A program made the translations under genes and the position numbers. 64,000 nt of DNA from Legionella sp. PC1000 (GTDB lineage Bacteria; Pseudomonadota; Gammaproteobacteria; Legionellales; Legionellaceae), in assembly GCF_014109805.1 (NCBI RefSeq), contig NZ_CP059400.1, forward strand, positions 342,001 through 406,000, given 5' to 3'. Positions 36,000 to 46,237 of this stretch are shown here, piece by piece (the first letter of the stretch is position 1; each line of letters opens with the position of its first letter). The notes under the pieces are model-generated. The model did no database searches, had not been told where the DNA came from, and saw nothing but the letters and a program-made list of their open reading frames with translations.

Positions 36000-38804
36000 A
36001 TGAGCAGTTCCGATCTGCAAAAAGAATGGGCTTCTTCCTATTTGTCTGGTGGAAGTATGGCGTATGTTGATAGTCTTTATGAAGATTATCTTGCTGATCC
36101 TAGTTCGGTTTCATCCGATTGGCGCGCAGTATTCAGCGCTTTACCTAAGGTTAATAGTGCCGAGAAGGAATTCTCGCATCGAGATATCCGTGATTATTTT
36201 TTGCAGAATGCAGATAAAAAAGCAGTACCTGTTGTTCAAGCTTCAGATAGCCAACAATTCAGAATTGCAGATTTAATTAATGCGTATCGTGCATTGGGGC
36301 ATCATGCTGCTAAACTCGATCCTCTGGAGATGACAGAACGTACCCCCGTACCAGCATTGGAATTGGAGCATCATCATTTATCTGATGTAGATAGAAACCG
36401 AAAGTTTTTTGCAGGCACCACGTTCAATGGTCCAGAAATGACTCTGGATGAGATATATCAAGCACTACGTGAAACATATTGCGGTAGTATTGGTATTGAA
36501 TACATGCATATTTCTAATACCGAAGAAATAGAATGGCTGCAGGAGCGAATGGAGTCTGTGCATGGTCGTCTTAACTTGGATAAAGAAAAAAAACTGCAAA
36601 TTTTAAAAGATTTAATTGCTGCAGATGGTTTAGAGCGTTATTTAGGGACCCGCTACGTGGGACAAAAACGATTCTCTCTTGAGGGGGGCGACTCACTCAT
36701 CCCTATGATGAAAGAAATTATTGAGTGTGCTGGAAGGGATAACGTTAAAGAAGTAGTTATTGGTATGGCACATCGAGGCCGTCTCAATGTATTGGTAAAT
36801 GTTTTAGGTAAAGAACCTAACCAGCTTTTCCAGGAATTTGAAGGAAAAATAAAATATGAACGTACTGGTGATGTGAAGTATCATTTAGGTTTTTCTTCGG
36901 ATATAAAAACAAATTCAGGCTCAGTAGTGCATCTGGCTTTAGCTTTTAATCCGTCACACTTGGAAATTATTGGCCCAGTAGTAGAAGGATCTGTTCGTTC
37001 TCGGTTAGGCCGCCGCGATGATCTGAAGAAAAAGGAGAAAGTTGTCCCTGTTGTCATTCATGGAGATGCTGCATTTGCCGGCCAAGGCGTCGTGATGGAA
37101 ACGTTCAATTTTTCTCAGGCCCGTGGTTATTGCACAGGTGGTACGGTTCACATTGTTATTAACAACCAAATAGGTTTTACTACCAGTAATCCTTTGGATG
37201 CACGTTCTACTCTATATTGTACTGATGTTGCCAAAATGGTTCAGGCACCTGTTATTCATGTGAATGGTGATGACGCTGAGGCAGTCGTATTTGCGACTAA
37301 GCTCGCATTTGATTTCAGAATGAAATTTAAACGGGATGTTGTAGTTGATCTCGTGTGTTACCGCCGACATGGGCATAATGAAGCAGATGAGCCGGCAGTA
37401 ACTCAACCTTCTATGTATCGAAAAATTAAATCCATGCGTCCCTTACGTGAAATTTATGCCGATCGTCTTATTCAGGAAGGTGTGTTGACGAGGAAAGACT
37501 CTGAAAAATTAGTGGATGCCTATCGTGATACCTTAGATAAGGGTAAGGCAGTAGTGGACTTGGTACACGGTGATTATGAAGGGAAATATGCGGTTGATTG
37601 GACTCCTTATTCGAAGGCAAAATGGACAGATAAAGTAGATACAACGATCACCAAGGAAAACTTACAAAAACTAACCAAGCAATTGAATGCTTTACCTAAA
37701 GGTTTTACTTTACACTCCGTAGTTCAACGATTATTGAATGAACGAGATAAAATGACCGCAGGTGAGATACCGATGAACTGGGGATATGCTGAAACTATGG
37801 CATACGCCAGTCTGGTTCAGGAAGGTTATGGCGTGCGTTTATCCGGTCAGGATTCTGGAAGAGGAACTTTTGCGCACAGGCATGCTGTATTACATGATGC
37901 TGAAACTGGGGAAACGTTTGTTCCACTTGAGCAAATAAAGAATGAGTTGAACCGACCTTTTTCTGTAATCGATTCGGTACTGTCTGAAGAAGCAGTACTG
38001 GCTTTTGAATATGGATTTGCTGCTTCTGCTCCAAATTTCTTAGTGTTATGGGAAGCTCAGTTTGGTGATTTTGCTAATGGTGCTCAAGTAGTTATTGATC
38101 AATTCATCAGTTCTGGTGAGCAAAAATGGGGCCGTTTATGTGGCTTAGTCATGTTGTTACCCCATGGATATGAAGGACAGGGACCGGAGCATTCATCAGC
38201 TCGTTTGGAGCGTTACATGCAGCTTTGTGCTCAGCATAATATGCAAGTCTGTACCCCAACTACTCCGGCACAGATATTCCATTTGTTAAGAAGACAAGTT
38301 ATTCGTAATTTCCGGAAACCCTTAATCGTCATGACACCTAAGAGCCTTTTACGTCACAAATTAGCGGTTTCTCCTTTAGAGGACTTATTTAAAGGTAAAT
38401 TCCATAACGTTATTCCGGAAATTGACACGCTTGATCCGAAAAAAATTACAAAAGTAGTATTGTGCTGTGGAAAAGTTTATTATGATTTACTGCAAATGCG
38501 TCGTGATAAAGAGTTAAACCATATTGCTTTAGTGCGAATCGAGCAATTATACCCGTTTCCTAAAAAAGCACTTACAACAGAGCTAAATAAATATACCCAA
38601 GCTAAGCAAATTATTTGGTGCCAGGAAGAGCCACAAAATCAGGGAGTCTGGTTCTCTTCCCAACATAATATAAAAGATTGTTTACGTCCCGAGCAATCCT
38701 TGCATTATGCCGGAAGAGAATTTGCTGCCGCACCTGCTGTTGGGAGTCCAGCACTGCATGCACAGCAACAGCAAGCTTTAGTAGAGCAAGCTTTATTGGA
38801 CTGA
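36000..38804 (+). CDS. sucA: 2-oxoglutarate dehydrogenase E1 component SucA
   Basis: SucA is the thiamine-diphosphate-dependent E1 that decarboxylates 2-oxoglutarate. The N-terminus SYLSGGSMAYVDSLYEDYL is the E2-binding region. The ThDP region has HGDAAFAGQGVVMETFNFS and INNQIGFTT. HRHAVLHD and HGYEGQGPEHSSARLER are conserved later. Length 934 (E. coli 933). A GGAGTGAGAG Shine-Dalgarno precedes the ATG. Confidence 0.98.
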   Translation: MSSSDLQKEWASSYLSGGSMAYVDSLYEDYLADPSSVSSDWRAVFSALPKVNSAEKEFSHRDIRDYFLQNADKKAVPVVQASDSQQFRIADLINAYRALGHHAAKLDPLEMTERTPVPALELEHHHLSDVDRNRKFFAGTTFNGPEMTLDEIYQALRETYCGSIGIEYMHISNTEEIEWLQERMESVHGRLNLDKEKKLQILKDLIAADGLERYLGTRYVGQKRFSLEGGDSLIPMMKEIIECAGRDNVKEVVIGMAHRGRLNVLVNVLGKEPNQLFQEFEGKIKYERTGDVKYHLGFSSDIKTNSGSVVHLALAFNPSHLEIIGPVVEGSVRSRLGRRDDLKKKEKVVPVVIHGDAAFAGQGVVMETFNFSQARGYCTGGTVHIVINNQIGFTTSNPLDARSTLYCTDVAKMVQAPVIHVNGDDAEAVVFATKLAFDFRMKFKRDVVVDLVCYRRHGHNEADEPAVTQPSMYRKIKSMRPLREIYADRLIQEGVLTRKDSEKLVDAYRDTLDKGKAVVDLVHGDYEGKYAVDWTPYSKAKWTDKVDTTITKENLQKLTKQLNALPKGFTLHSVVQRLLNERDKMTAGEIPMNWGYAETMAYASLVQEGYGVRLSGQDSGRGTFAHRHAVLHDAETGETFVPLEQIKNELNRPFSVIDSVLSEEAVLAFEYGFAASAPNFLVLWEAQFGDFANGAQVVIDQFISSGEQKWGRLCGLVMLLPHGYEGQGPEHSSARLERYMQLCAQHNMQVCTPTTPAQIFHLLRRQVIRNFRKPLIVMTPKSLLRHKLAVSPLEDLFKGKFHNVIPEIDTLDPKKITKVVLCCGKVYYDLLQMRRDKELNHIALVRIEQLYPFPKKALTTELNKYTQAKQIIWCQEEPQNQGVWFSSQHNIKDCLRPEQSLHYAGREFAAAPAVGSPALHAQQQQALVEQALLD

Positions 38805-38891
38805 GTTTGAGTTTATCGTAGTCTGGCGCAATTTCATTTTTCCCCAGACTACAATGTGTTAACAAATTTAATAAAATAAGAAGGTATAATC

Positions 38892-40121
38892 ATGTCTATC
38901 GAAGTCAAAGTACCTGTTTTGCCTGAATCAGTTGCTGATGCAACTGTAGCTGCATGGCACAAAAAAGTAGGTGATAAAGTTACCCGTGATGAAAATTTAC
39001 TGGACCTAGAAACTGACAAAGTCGTATTAGAAGTGCCTGCTCCTGCTGATGGAATATTGGCTGAAATCAAGTTTCAAGAAGGTGATACAGTACAGTCTGG
39101 CCAGTTACTAGCAAAAATAAAAGAAGGCTCTGACTCTGACGCTAAAGAAGAAAAAAAAGAAGAAAAGAAAACTGAAACGGCGAAGGAAAGTGAAGAAGCG
39201 GAACGTGATAAAGTAAGTGCGAAGGAAGATAAATCAACCAGTCCTGTAGTACGTCGCATGCTGGCAGAACATGATCTACAGCCAGGGCAAATTCAGGGCA
39301 GTGGCAAGGAGGGGCGTATTACTAAAGAGGATGTTCTCTCTTACATAGAATCCAATAGAGAAAAAACTTCTAAATCTGGAGAGAGTAAAAAAGAAGAGAC
39401 ACCTAAGACACCCATGGGCTTGCGTGAAGAGCGACGTGTTCCGATGACCCGTTTAAGGGCAAAAATTGCAGAGCGTTTATTGGCAGCCCAGCATAACGCG
39501 GCAATGTTGACCACATTTAACGAAGTCAATTTGAAAGCAGTGATGGACATGCGTGCTCAATATAAAGACAGTTTTGAGAAAAAACATGGGGTCAAGCTTG
39601 GATTTATGTCCTTTTTTACCAAGGCAGTTGTTGAGTCATTAAAGCGTTTTCCAGCAGTAAATGCTTCCATAGATGGCCAAGATGTGGTTTATCATGGCTT
39701 TTATGATATTGGTATTGCTGTCTCCACAGAGAGAGGCCTGGTAGTCCCCGTAATTCGAGATGCCGATCAGATGAGTATGGCAGACATTGAACTGGCAATT
39801 AACGATTCGGCTACAAAGGCCAGACAAGGCAAATTGGCTATGGAAGACATGCAAGGAGGTACCTTTACTATTACTAATGGTGGGGTATTTGGTTCGTTAT
39901 TGGCTACCCCAATTATTAACCCGCCGCAAACAGGTATACTAGGAATGCATAAAATTGAAGACAGACCTGTGGTGGAAAAAGGACAAATTGTAATTCGTCC
40001 TATGATGTATGTCGCTTTATCTTATGATCATCGGTTGATTGATGGTAAAGATTCAGTACAATTTTTGGTGAGCGTTAAAGAATTATTGGAAGATCCAGCT
40101 CGCCTTTTACTTAATGTTTAA
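38892..40121 (+). CDS. sucB: Dihydrolipoyl succinyltransferase E2 component SucB
   Basis: SucB transfers the succinyl group to CoA and forms the complex core. A single lipoyl domain (residues 1-75) has Lys43 in [11 protein letters not shown] charged Lys/Glu-rich linker follows (~80-115), then the E1/E3-binding domain ([19 protein letters not shown]) and the catalytic domain (~175-409) with [10 protein letters not shown]. Length 409. The E3 gene lpd is not adjacent; it must be shared with other complexes. Confidence 0.97.
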   Translation: MSIEVKVPVLPESVADATVAAWHKKVGDKVTRDENLLDLETDKVVLEVPAPADGILAEIKFQEGDTVQSGQLLAKIKEGSDSDAKEEKKEEKKTETAKESEEAERDKVSAKEDKSTSPVVRRMLAEHDLQPGQIQGSGKEGRITKEDVLSYIESNREKTSKSGESKKEETPKTPMGLREERRVPMTRLRAKIAERLLAAQHNAAMLTTFNEVNLKAVMDMRAQYKDSFEKKHGVKLGFMSFFTKAVVESLKRFPAVNASIDGQDVVYHGFYDIGIAVSTERGLVVPVIRDADQMSMADIELAINDSATKARQGKLAMEDMQGGTFTITNGGVFGSLLATPIINPPQTGILGMHKIEDRPVVEKGQIVIRPMMYVALSYDHRLIDGKDSVQFLVSVKELLEDPARLLLNV

Positions 40122-40173
40122 TGAAATGTAACAGCGAAATCCGCATTTGACTCATAAATGTACTCATAGTAAA

Positions 40174-40204
40174 TCCTGAGTTTCGTTTTGCCTCTCGCTC
40201 AGGA
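40174..40204 (+). other. Small hairpin in the sucB-sucC gap
   Basis: A 7-bp pair TCCTGAG/CTCAGGA is separated by 17 nt, without a T run. It may be a processing or attenuation element between sucAB and sucCD. Confidence 0.3.
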
Positions 40205-40269
40205 TGCGATACACAAATTGATACTTATGAGTAGTGCCAGATTTTGCTTCTTTTAGAAAGGTAATTGCA

Positions 40270-41430
40270 ATGAATTTACATGAATACCAGGCCAAACAAT
40301 TATTTGCGAGCTACAATTTACCCGTTCCAAACGGCGAAGTAGCTTATAATGTTGAAGATGCAATCCAAGTGGCTTCACAGTTATCTACTGCTCGTTGGGT
40401 TGTTAAAGCCCAAGTCCACGCAGGTGGTCGAGGGAAAGCCGGTGGTGTGAAATTAGTCTCGAATAAAGATGAGTTGGCTGCAGCGGTTAAATCATTATTA
40501 GGGACTCGTTTGGTAACATACCAAACAGATGCTCATGGCCAGCCAGTTAATTGCGTGCTAATTGAAGAGACATGCGAAATCGGCCGAGAGTTATATCTTG
40601 GAGCTGTTGTTGATCGTGCTACTCGTCGTGTTGTATTCATGGCCTCTACTGAGGGTGGTGTTGAAATAGAAAAAGTGGCTGAAGAGACGCCTGAAAAAAT
40701 TTTCAAGGTCATCGTCGATCCGCTTGTCGGCGTTATGCCGTTCCAATGCCGTGACGTAGGATTCAAATTGGGATTAAAGGAAGAACAAATTAAACACTTT
40801 ACCCATTTGATGATGGGCTTGGGCAAGATGTTTGTTGATTGTGATTTAAGTTTATTAGAAATCAACCCATTAGTTGTAACAAAGCAAGGGCAATTAATTT
40901 GTTTGGATGGAAAAATTAACATTGACGGCAATGCCTTGTATCGTCAACCTAAATTAAAAAATATGCGTGATACGACTCAAGAAGATGAGCGCGAAAATCG
41001 TGCCAGTGACTGGGAGTTAAATTATATTCCACTCGATGGAACCATTGGTTGTATGGTGAATGGTGCGGGTCTGGCTATGGCGACTATGGATGTGATCAAG
41101 CTTCATGGTGGTGAACCGGCTAATTTCCTTGATGTGGGCGGTGGTGCTACTAAAGAACGCGTGAGTGAAGCACTGAAAATTATTGTCTCTGATGAAAAAG
41201 TCAAAGGCATTTTGGTAAATATTTTTGGTGGTATTGTTCGTTGTGATCTCATTGCTGATGGTATTCTCGCTGCAGTGAAAGAGGTCGATGTGAAAATTCC
41301 TGTAGTAGTGCGTCTTGAAGGTAATAATGCACAACTAGGTGCTGATATTTTAAATAAAAGTGATTTGAATGTGATTGCTGCAACCAGTTTAACTGATGCT
41401 GCGAAGAAGATTGTGGCAGCTGTTGCCTAA
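40270..41430 (+). CDS. sucC: Succinyl-CoA ligase (ADP-forming) subunit beta SucC
   Basis: SucC is the ATP-grasp subunit of succinyl-CoA synthetase. The ORF is open from 40234, but the conserved start [12 protein letters not shown] is at 40270 with an AGAAAGG ribosome site. Visible are [16 protein letters not shown] in the ATP-grasp fold, LEINPLVV (metal ligand region) and [13 protein letters not shown]. Length 386 (E. coli 388). Confidence 0.97.
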   Translation: MNLHEYQAKQLFASYNLPVPNGEVAYNVEDAIQVASQLSTARWVVKAQVHAGGRGKAGGVKLVSNKDELAAAVKSLLGTRLVTYQTDAHGQPVNCVLIEETCEIGRELYLGAVVDRATRRVVFMASTEGGVEIEKVAEETPEKIFKVIVDPLVGVMPFQCRDVGFKLGLKEEQIKHFTHLMMGLGKMFVDCDLSLLEINPLVVTKQGQLICLDGKINIDGNALYRQPKLKNMRDTTQEDERENRASDWELNYIPLDGTIGCMVNGAGLAMATMDVIKLHGGEPANFLDVGGGATKERVSEALKIIVSDEKVKGILVNIFGGIVRCDLIADGILAAVKEVDVKIPVVVRLEGNNAQLGADILNKSDLNVIAATSLTDAAKKIVAAVA

Positions 41431-41452
41431 TTACTAAATTTCGAGGTTAACA

Positions 41453-42328
41453 ATGAGTGTATTAGTTAATAAACATACTAAAGTACTGTGTCAGGGTTTT
41501 ACTGGAAAGCAAGGAACTTATCATTCAGAACAAGCGATTGCTTATGGCACACATATGGTAGGGGGTGTGACCCCAGGCAAAGGCGGACAAAAGCATTTAG
41601 GCTTGCCAGTATTTAATACGATGCGTGAAGCTGTTCAAGAAACCAAAGCGGAAGCCAGCGTGATTTATGTTCCGGCACCATTTTGTAAGGATTCTATTTT
41701 AGAAGCAGCAGATGCCGGCATTCAATTAATTGTTTGCATTACGGAAGGCGTTCCTGTATTAGACATGTTGCAAGTAAAAGTCTATTTGGAAAACAATACC
41801 CAAGCCCGTTTGATTGGACCTAATTGCCCTGGAATAATTACCCCAGGCGAATGCAAAATTGGGATTATGCCAGGATCAATTCATTTACCTGGTAAAGTAG
41901 GTATCGTTTCCCGGTCCGGCACTCTAACCTATGAAGCGGTGAAACAAACCACAGATAAAGGCTTTGGTCAAAGTACCTGTATTGGTATTGGAGGGGATCC
42001 GATTCCTGGAACCAGTTTTATTGATGCCTTGGCTTTATTTGAACAAGATTCTCAAACAAAAGCTATTATCATGGTAGGTGAAATTGGAGGATCTGCAGAA
42101 GAAGAGGCAGCTGAATACATTAAATCTCATGTAAGCAAGCCTGTAGTTTCCTATATCGCAGGCGTTACTGCACCTGCAGGAAAACGTATGGGACATGCTG
42201 GTGCGATTATCTCCGGTGGTAAAGGAACAGCAGCTGAAAAATACGCAGCTTTAGAAGCTGCTGGAGTAAGAACAGTACGCTCCCCAGCTGATTTGGGCGA
42301 TGCAATTGCTGAAGTAACCGGCTGGTAA
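41453..42328 (+). CDS. sucD: Succinyl-CoA ligase (ADP-forming) subunit alpha SucD
   Basis: SucD binds CoA and carries the phosphohistidine. [15 protein letters not shown] is the CoA-binding start, [13 protein letters not shown] is conserved, and [14 protein letters not shown] contains the active His. Length 291 (E. coli 289). It starts 22 nt after sucC and ends the TCA cluster; a hairpin follows. Confidence 0.97.
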   Translation: MSVLVNKHTKVLCQGFTGKQGTYHSEQAIAYGTHMVGGVTPGKGGQKHLGLPVFNTMREAVQETKAEASVIYVPAPFCKDSILEAADAGIQLIVCITEGVPVLDMLQVKVYLENNTQARLIGPNCPGIITPGECKIGIMPGSIHLPGKVGIVSRSGTLTYEAVKQTTDKGFGQSTCIGIGGDPIPGTSFIDALALFEQDSQTKAIIMVGEIGGSAEEEAAEYIKSHVSKPVVSYIAGVTAPAGKRMGHAGAIISGGKGTAAEKYAALEAAGVRTVRSPADLGDAIAEVTGW

Positions 42329-42359
42329 CTCTGCTTACGTAAGTAATTGAGTTATGATG

Positions 42360-42396
42360 TAATCCTGGGTTAAGACAAAAGCCATACCCAGGATTA
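42360..42396 (+). terminator. Hairpin after sucD
   Basis: A perfect 11-bp stem TAATCCTGGGT/ACCCAGGATTA around a 15-nt loop, without a clear T run. It marks the probable end of the cluster. A second half-copy (AACCTGGGTTATGCTGCGCT) follows near 42417. Confidence 0.6.
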
Positions 42397-42463
42397 TCGA
42401 GTCGCGATCTATATAACCTGGGTTATGCTGCGCTGATGCCCAATTTCTTTTTTATGGCATTTC

Positions 42464-43111
42464 ATGACAAATTTTCGAAGCATTGCTGATATAAGACGAG
42501 AATACGGAGATCTGAATTTAAGTGAACAATCACTTCCTGAAGATCCAATTGTCCAATTTAAGCTTTGGTTTGAGGATGTTTTAAAAAATGAAAAAAATGA
42601 TCCCACGGCTATGGTTCTTGCAACTGTAGACGAAAGAGGCCGTCCAGATTCTAGAGTGGTTCTGTTAAAAGGTTTGGACAGAGGGCAATTTATTTTCTAT
42701 ACCAATTATCAAAGTACGAAAGCAAAGCAAATTCAAAATAACCCCTATGCAGCACTTAATTTTTATTGGCCACAAATGGCAAGGCAGATACGCATTCGTG
42801 GTCAAATCGAACAGATTAACAAGGAACAATCAGATCTTTATTTTTCAACAAGACCGATCAAAAGCCAGTTCAGTGCTATTGTATCTCCGCAAAGTCAGGA
42901 AATTGGGGGCAGAGAAGCATTAGAGCATGCTTTAAATGATTTAATTCAAAAACACGGCCAAGAGCCTGTATTACGCCCTAGCTATTGGGGCGGCTATATG
43001 GTTATTCCTGAGGAAATCGAGTTTTGGCAAGGGCGTGATAACCGTTTGCACGATAGAATTCGCTATTATATAAAAGATGGGCAATGGAAGTATCATCGTT
43101 TGGCCCCTTAG
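42464..43111 (+). CDS. pdxH: Pyridoxine/pyridoxamine 5'-phosphate oxidase PdxH
   Basis: PdxH is the FMN-dependent oxidase that makes pyridoxal 5'-phosphate. Visible motifs are [33 protein letters not shown] (FMN binding), [14 protein letters not shown] and the C-terminal [13 protein letters not shown] with HRLAP at the end. Length 215 (E. coli 218). Confidence 0.97.
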   Translation: MTNFRSIADIRREYGDLNLSEQSLPEDPIVQFKLWFEDVLKNEKNDPTAMVLATVDERGRPDSRVVLLKGLDRGQFIFYTNYQSTKAKQIQNNPYAALNFYWPQMARQIRIRGQIEQINKEQSDLYFSTRPIKSQFSAIVSPQSQEIGGREALEHALNDLIQKHGQEPVLRPSYWGGYMVIPEEIEFWQGRDNRLHDRIRYYIKDGQWKYHRLAP

Positions 43112-43560
43112 CAATAGTGATATAGCCTCCCCCACTGAACTTTATAGTGCGTTGCACGCTCACTCGGCTTTAGTCCATGTATTAATATATACTCCGTTGC
43201 CTTATTCACTTGCGGCTTGTCTAGTGGGTAAGACTATATACGACCGGCAAAATTTGCCGGCAAAAAGTTAAATTCTGCCACAATTATATGTTTTATCCCT
43301 CTTTTTGTACTTACTCTATTTTTTCTGTTTTTTTTAAAGACAGAAAAACTTGGCCTGAAAATTGCTTTAATAAATAATACGATATTAATCGAACTGTTTT
43401 TGAGGTTATTTTTTTCAGAGTAAAGAAAAATTTGTCAAGAATTAGTAAATGTTTTTATTTGGTAAATAAGCGTTAACAGAAAGTCGTAAAATTATTTTAA
43501 ATGTATAAATGATTAACAGTATTGATAAAAATACTGTATAAACAAATAGAGGGTATAATC
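43112..43560 (+). other. Intergenic region with two hairpins (449 nt)
   Basis: No gene is supported. A CCGGCAAA/TTTGCCGG palindrome (43244-43260) may end pdxH transcription. The right part is very AT-rich and holds an 8-bp perfect inverted repeat ACAGTATT/AATACTGT (43516-43523, 43530-43537) just upstream of the ribosome site of the next gene. That could be an operator or a leader hairpin. Confidence 0.5.
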
Positions 43561-43932
43561 ATGAACGACATAACAGCCTTACTACCACATATTAAATTAC
43601 GTTTCAACATTGAACATCCAAGCTACGAAGACAGCTATGCATTTGGTTATGAATGCGCACTTGCAGACGTAGCTGAGGCAGATAATCCATTTCGTAAAGG
43701 AACCCAACAAGCAGAGCACTGGCTAGAAGGCTGGTGGGATGCAATTGGTGGTGAAGAGCCTTTATTTGAATTGAATGCTCAAGAAGCAGCGGAGCTATCT
43801 AGCGAAGAAAGTGCCGCGAATGATCAAGAGTATTGCCATAAGCACGGCTTTTTATCTCTGGTAATTGAAATTAGCGGTGCAATAGCAGCTTCGGCATTAG
43901 TGGGATATCAATTATTTGAATTGGTAGCATAA
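43561..43932 (+). CDS. RMF-like protein with a C-terminal membrane helix
   Basis: From the ATG at 43561 (GAGGG upstream) the protein is 123 residues. The segment AFGYECALADVAEADNPFRK...QAEHWLEGWWDA (about residues 22-60) has the Gly-Tyr, Asn-Pro-aromatic and Trp-x-x-Gly-Trp spacing of the ribosome modulation factor (Rmf/CrpP) family. An acidic linker follows, then one hydrophobic helix at the C-terminus (LVIEISGAIAASALVGYQLF). RMF-family proteins dimerise ribosomes in stationary phase, but a membrane-anchored version is unusual and its role is unknown. The longer frame from 43522 lacks support. Confidence 0.65.
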   Translation: MNDITALLPHIKLRFNIEHPSYEDSYAFGYECALADVAEADNPFRKGTQQAEHWLEGWWDAIGGEEPLFELNAQEAAELSSEESAANDQEYCHKHGFLSLVIEISGAIAASALVGYQLFELVA

Positions 43933-44044
43933 ATTTTGTATGCAAAACCCTTCAAGATTTTTTATTTCACGACGTGATATATGGTACTGCTTAACCCTTC
44001 ATTTTTCCTCCTCCCATTTGGGAGAGGGGATTTAATGATAATTA

Positions 44045-44434
44045 CTAATTTTTAAAAAGTTTTAATACCATGGAGCGCATTCGTGCCGTTTCTGAAGGAT
44101 TAAATTCCTTATAAATTTCGCTGCCTATGTTAAGACATACGGTCACATTTTCACCAAGCCCCTTGAGCAAATCTACACCAGATAATTTAAGGATTTGAAT
44201 TTTTTGGGCTATATCGCCAGCCCATGCATCAAGATAGTGCATGTCTGTGAACACCGGAAGGAAGATATGCTCTTGCTCTTGTAAAAACAATACTTTCGGT
44301 TGGTCATCTGCAGAATTTTGCTCTACTGGAATGATAAAGTTGGCTTTAATAAACTCAAGATATGCTTTATTGGCTTCTTTGGTATTTCCATTCGCATCAA
44401 GAGCTTCTTTTATTGCAAGGTTAAGCGTATTCAT
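44045..44434 (-). CDS. SseB-like family protein
   Basis: The 129-residue protein has the pattern of the SseB N-terminal domain. A helical start with A-x-x-A-F/Y-L-x-F segments is followed by a strand with a Pro (FIIPVE), a central KVLFLQEQEHIFLPVFTDMHYLDAW (given as VLFLQEQ and LPVFTDMHYLDAW) and a C-terminal ENVTVCLNIGSE. SseB-domain proteins are of varied or unknown function. It reads opposite to its neighbours, and no partner is seen. Confidence 0.7.
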   Translation of the reverse strand: MNTLNLAIKEALDANGNTKEANKAYLEFIKANFIIPVEQNSADDQPKVLFLQEQEHIFLPVFTDMHYLDAWAGDIAQKIQILKLSGVDLLKGLGENVTVCLNIGSEIYKEFNPSETARMRSMVLKLFKN

Positions 44435-44803
44435 TTTAAGCCTTAGTTTTGATTTTAATCAAATTGAAATTGTTTTAGCAAAATTTATTGTAAGATAATA
44501 CAAATTCAATGATAACACATCGAAAAAGCGATACAGCACTGTAAATTATAACCATTTTCTGTACCTATGAAAATGAAATCAAACTATGTGTTGAAATAAA
44601 TGACAACCCTAGTATAATGTTGCTTTGGTTTTGCAGATTTATTGCTCACTTTTTAGATAAATATTTTAGGGTTTGTTTCTATTTCAGCTATTACTAGTGA
44701 AATGTTAACGATCTCTATCCTGGGTTGTTTTTTTGATGTGTAATTGCCAGGTAACCATTCAATTGAACAGAGCCGATTAGGGTTTTATTAACGCAGAGAG
44801 TTT
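44435..44803. other. Intergenic region between divergent genes (369 nt)
   Basis: No ORF or RNA gene is supported. It holds a good promoter toward the MFS gene (44591-44618), listed separately. Confidence 0.5.
44591..44618 (+). promoter_or_regulatory. Sigma-70 promoter with a long leader upstream of the MFS gene
   Basis: TTGAAA (44591-44596) and TATAAT (44613-44618) are 16 bp apart. Transcription would begin near 44625, leaving about 180 nt of leader before the ATG at 44804. Confidence 0.6.
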
Positions 44804-46099
44804 ATGAATAAAGTACATGAGTCTAGAGTAGAAATTTATAATCGTAAAAATTATTTAGGATTTGCTTGGTTAGTATGGGGGTTGGCTGCGGCGTTCTATT
44901 TTTCTGATTATATGGCTCGTGTTGCACCCGGAGTGATGCACCGATACTTACAAATTGACTTCGGAATTAATGAAGCGGGTTTTGGTATTTTAACTGCCTC
45001 ATTTTATGTTCCATACATCCTGATGCAAATTCCTGTAGGACTGACTGTAGACCGCTTAAGTATACGTTGGCTACTTACGGTTATGTCGCTCGTGACTGCT
45101 TTTGGTTGTTGTGTTTTTGGCCTTGCAGATAGTTTACTTATGGCCTCAATAGGAAGGATGCTCATAGGCTTTAGTGCAGCCTTTGCATTTATTTGCTCTC
45201 TTAGGTTAGCTACGTCCTGGTTCCCCCCCACAATGTTAGGTTTACTTGCTGGTTTAACCCAAGCTTTAGGAATGTTAGGGGCAGCTGCAGGAGAAGCTCC
45301 TGTTTCATTTTTAGTCACTAATGTGGGATGGCGCCACAGTATGCTGATTATTGCTTTTCTCTTTATTGCACTCGCAGCTTTGTTGTATCAATTTGTACAA
45401 GATAAACCGGGAGAACATCGCAGTGAGGTACGATCTATTAATCAGATCAGTATTCTTCAGAGTTTAAAAATAATCTTATCGTGCAGACAAACGTGGCTTA
45501 ATGCGCTTTATGCTGGATTTTTATTTGGACCAACGGCTGTTATTGGTGAGGCAATTGGACCTGCATACCTGCAATATGGTAGAGGATTAGGTGCGCATGC
45601 AGCTGCTTTTGCCACCGGATTAATTTTTATCGGCTGGGGTATTAGTGGTCCCTTATCAGGATGGATTTCAGATAAAATGGGACGACGTAAACCTTTAATG
45701 ATCCTTTCAGCCTGTTTTGGTGTACTTTTTACAACTCTATTTGTGTACAGTTCTAATTTAAGTCAAAATTCGGCTTATTTACTGTTCTTTCTTTTCGGTT
45801 TAACGAACACGGGTGTTGCTATTGCTTATGCTGTTTCAACAGAGATACATGATAGAAATGTAGTGGGAACCTCAATTGCATTTACCAATATGATATCGAT
45901 TTTCGTAGGAGCTTCATTACAACCTTTAGTTGGACGATTGGTTGATATGGTATCTGGTGCACGTGCTTATAACGTTGAATCATTATTGCTCTCTGATTTC
46001 CAAGCGGGTTTAAAATTATTGCCTCTTTGTTCCATAATCGCACTGGTATTGGCTTTTACTGTTAAAGAAACCTATTGTAAGCCAGTGAACCATTCCTAA
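44804..46099 (+). CDS. MFS transporter
   Basis: A 431-residue protein with about 12 membrane helices. DYMARVAPGVMHRYLQIDFGIN near the N-terminus (residues ~33-54; key parts ARVAPGVM and DFGIN) is typical of a major facilitator subgroup frequent in Legionella and Coxiella. The loop 2-3 region has VGLTVDRLSIRWLL, and the 8-9 loop SGWISDKMGRRKPLM. It resembles metabolite or Pht-type transporters; the substrate cannot be predicted. It is probably monocistronic. Confidence 0.9.
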   Translation: MNKVHESRVEIYNRKNYLGFAWLVWGLAAAFYFSDYMARVAPGVMHRYLQIDFGINEAGFGILTASFYVPYILMQIPVGLTVDRLSIRWLLTVMSLVTAFGCCVFGLADSLLMASIGRMLIGFSAAFAFICSLRLATSWFPPTMLGLLAGLTQALGMLGAAAGEAPVSFLVTNVGWRHSMLIIAFLFIALAALLYQFVQDKPGEHRSEVRSINQISILQSLKIILSCRQTWLNALYAGFLFGPTAVIGEAIGPAYLQYGRGLGAHAAAFATGLIFIGWGISGPLSGWISDKMGRRKPLMILSACFGVLFTTLFVYSSNLSQNSAYLLFFLFGLTNTGVAIAYAVSTEIHDRNVVGTSIAFTNMISIFVGASLQPLVGRLVDMVSGARAYNVESLLLSDFQAGLKLLPLCSIIALVLAFTVKETYCKPVNHS

Positions 46100-46237
46100 G
46101 CGCTTGGTATTTTTTTATTGATATAAAAAATAGCTACACCTGTTTTTTTACAAGCGCGTATCGCACTCAGATGTTATTTACTGCTATACTTTCAGCTGCA
46201 GTTTTGCTGCATGCGAATTAATAACATGGAGAAGAGA

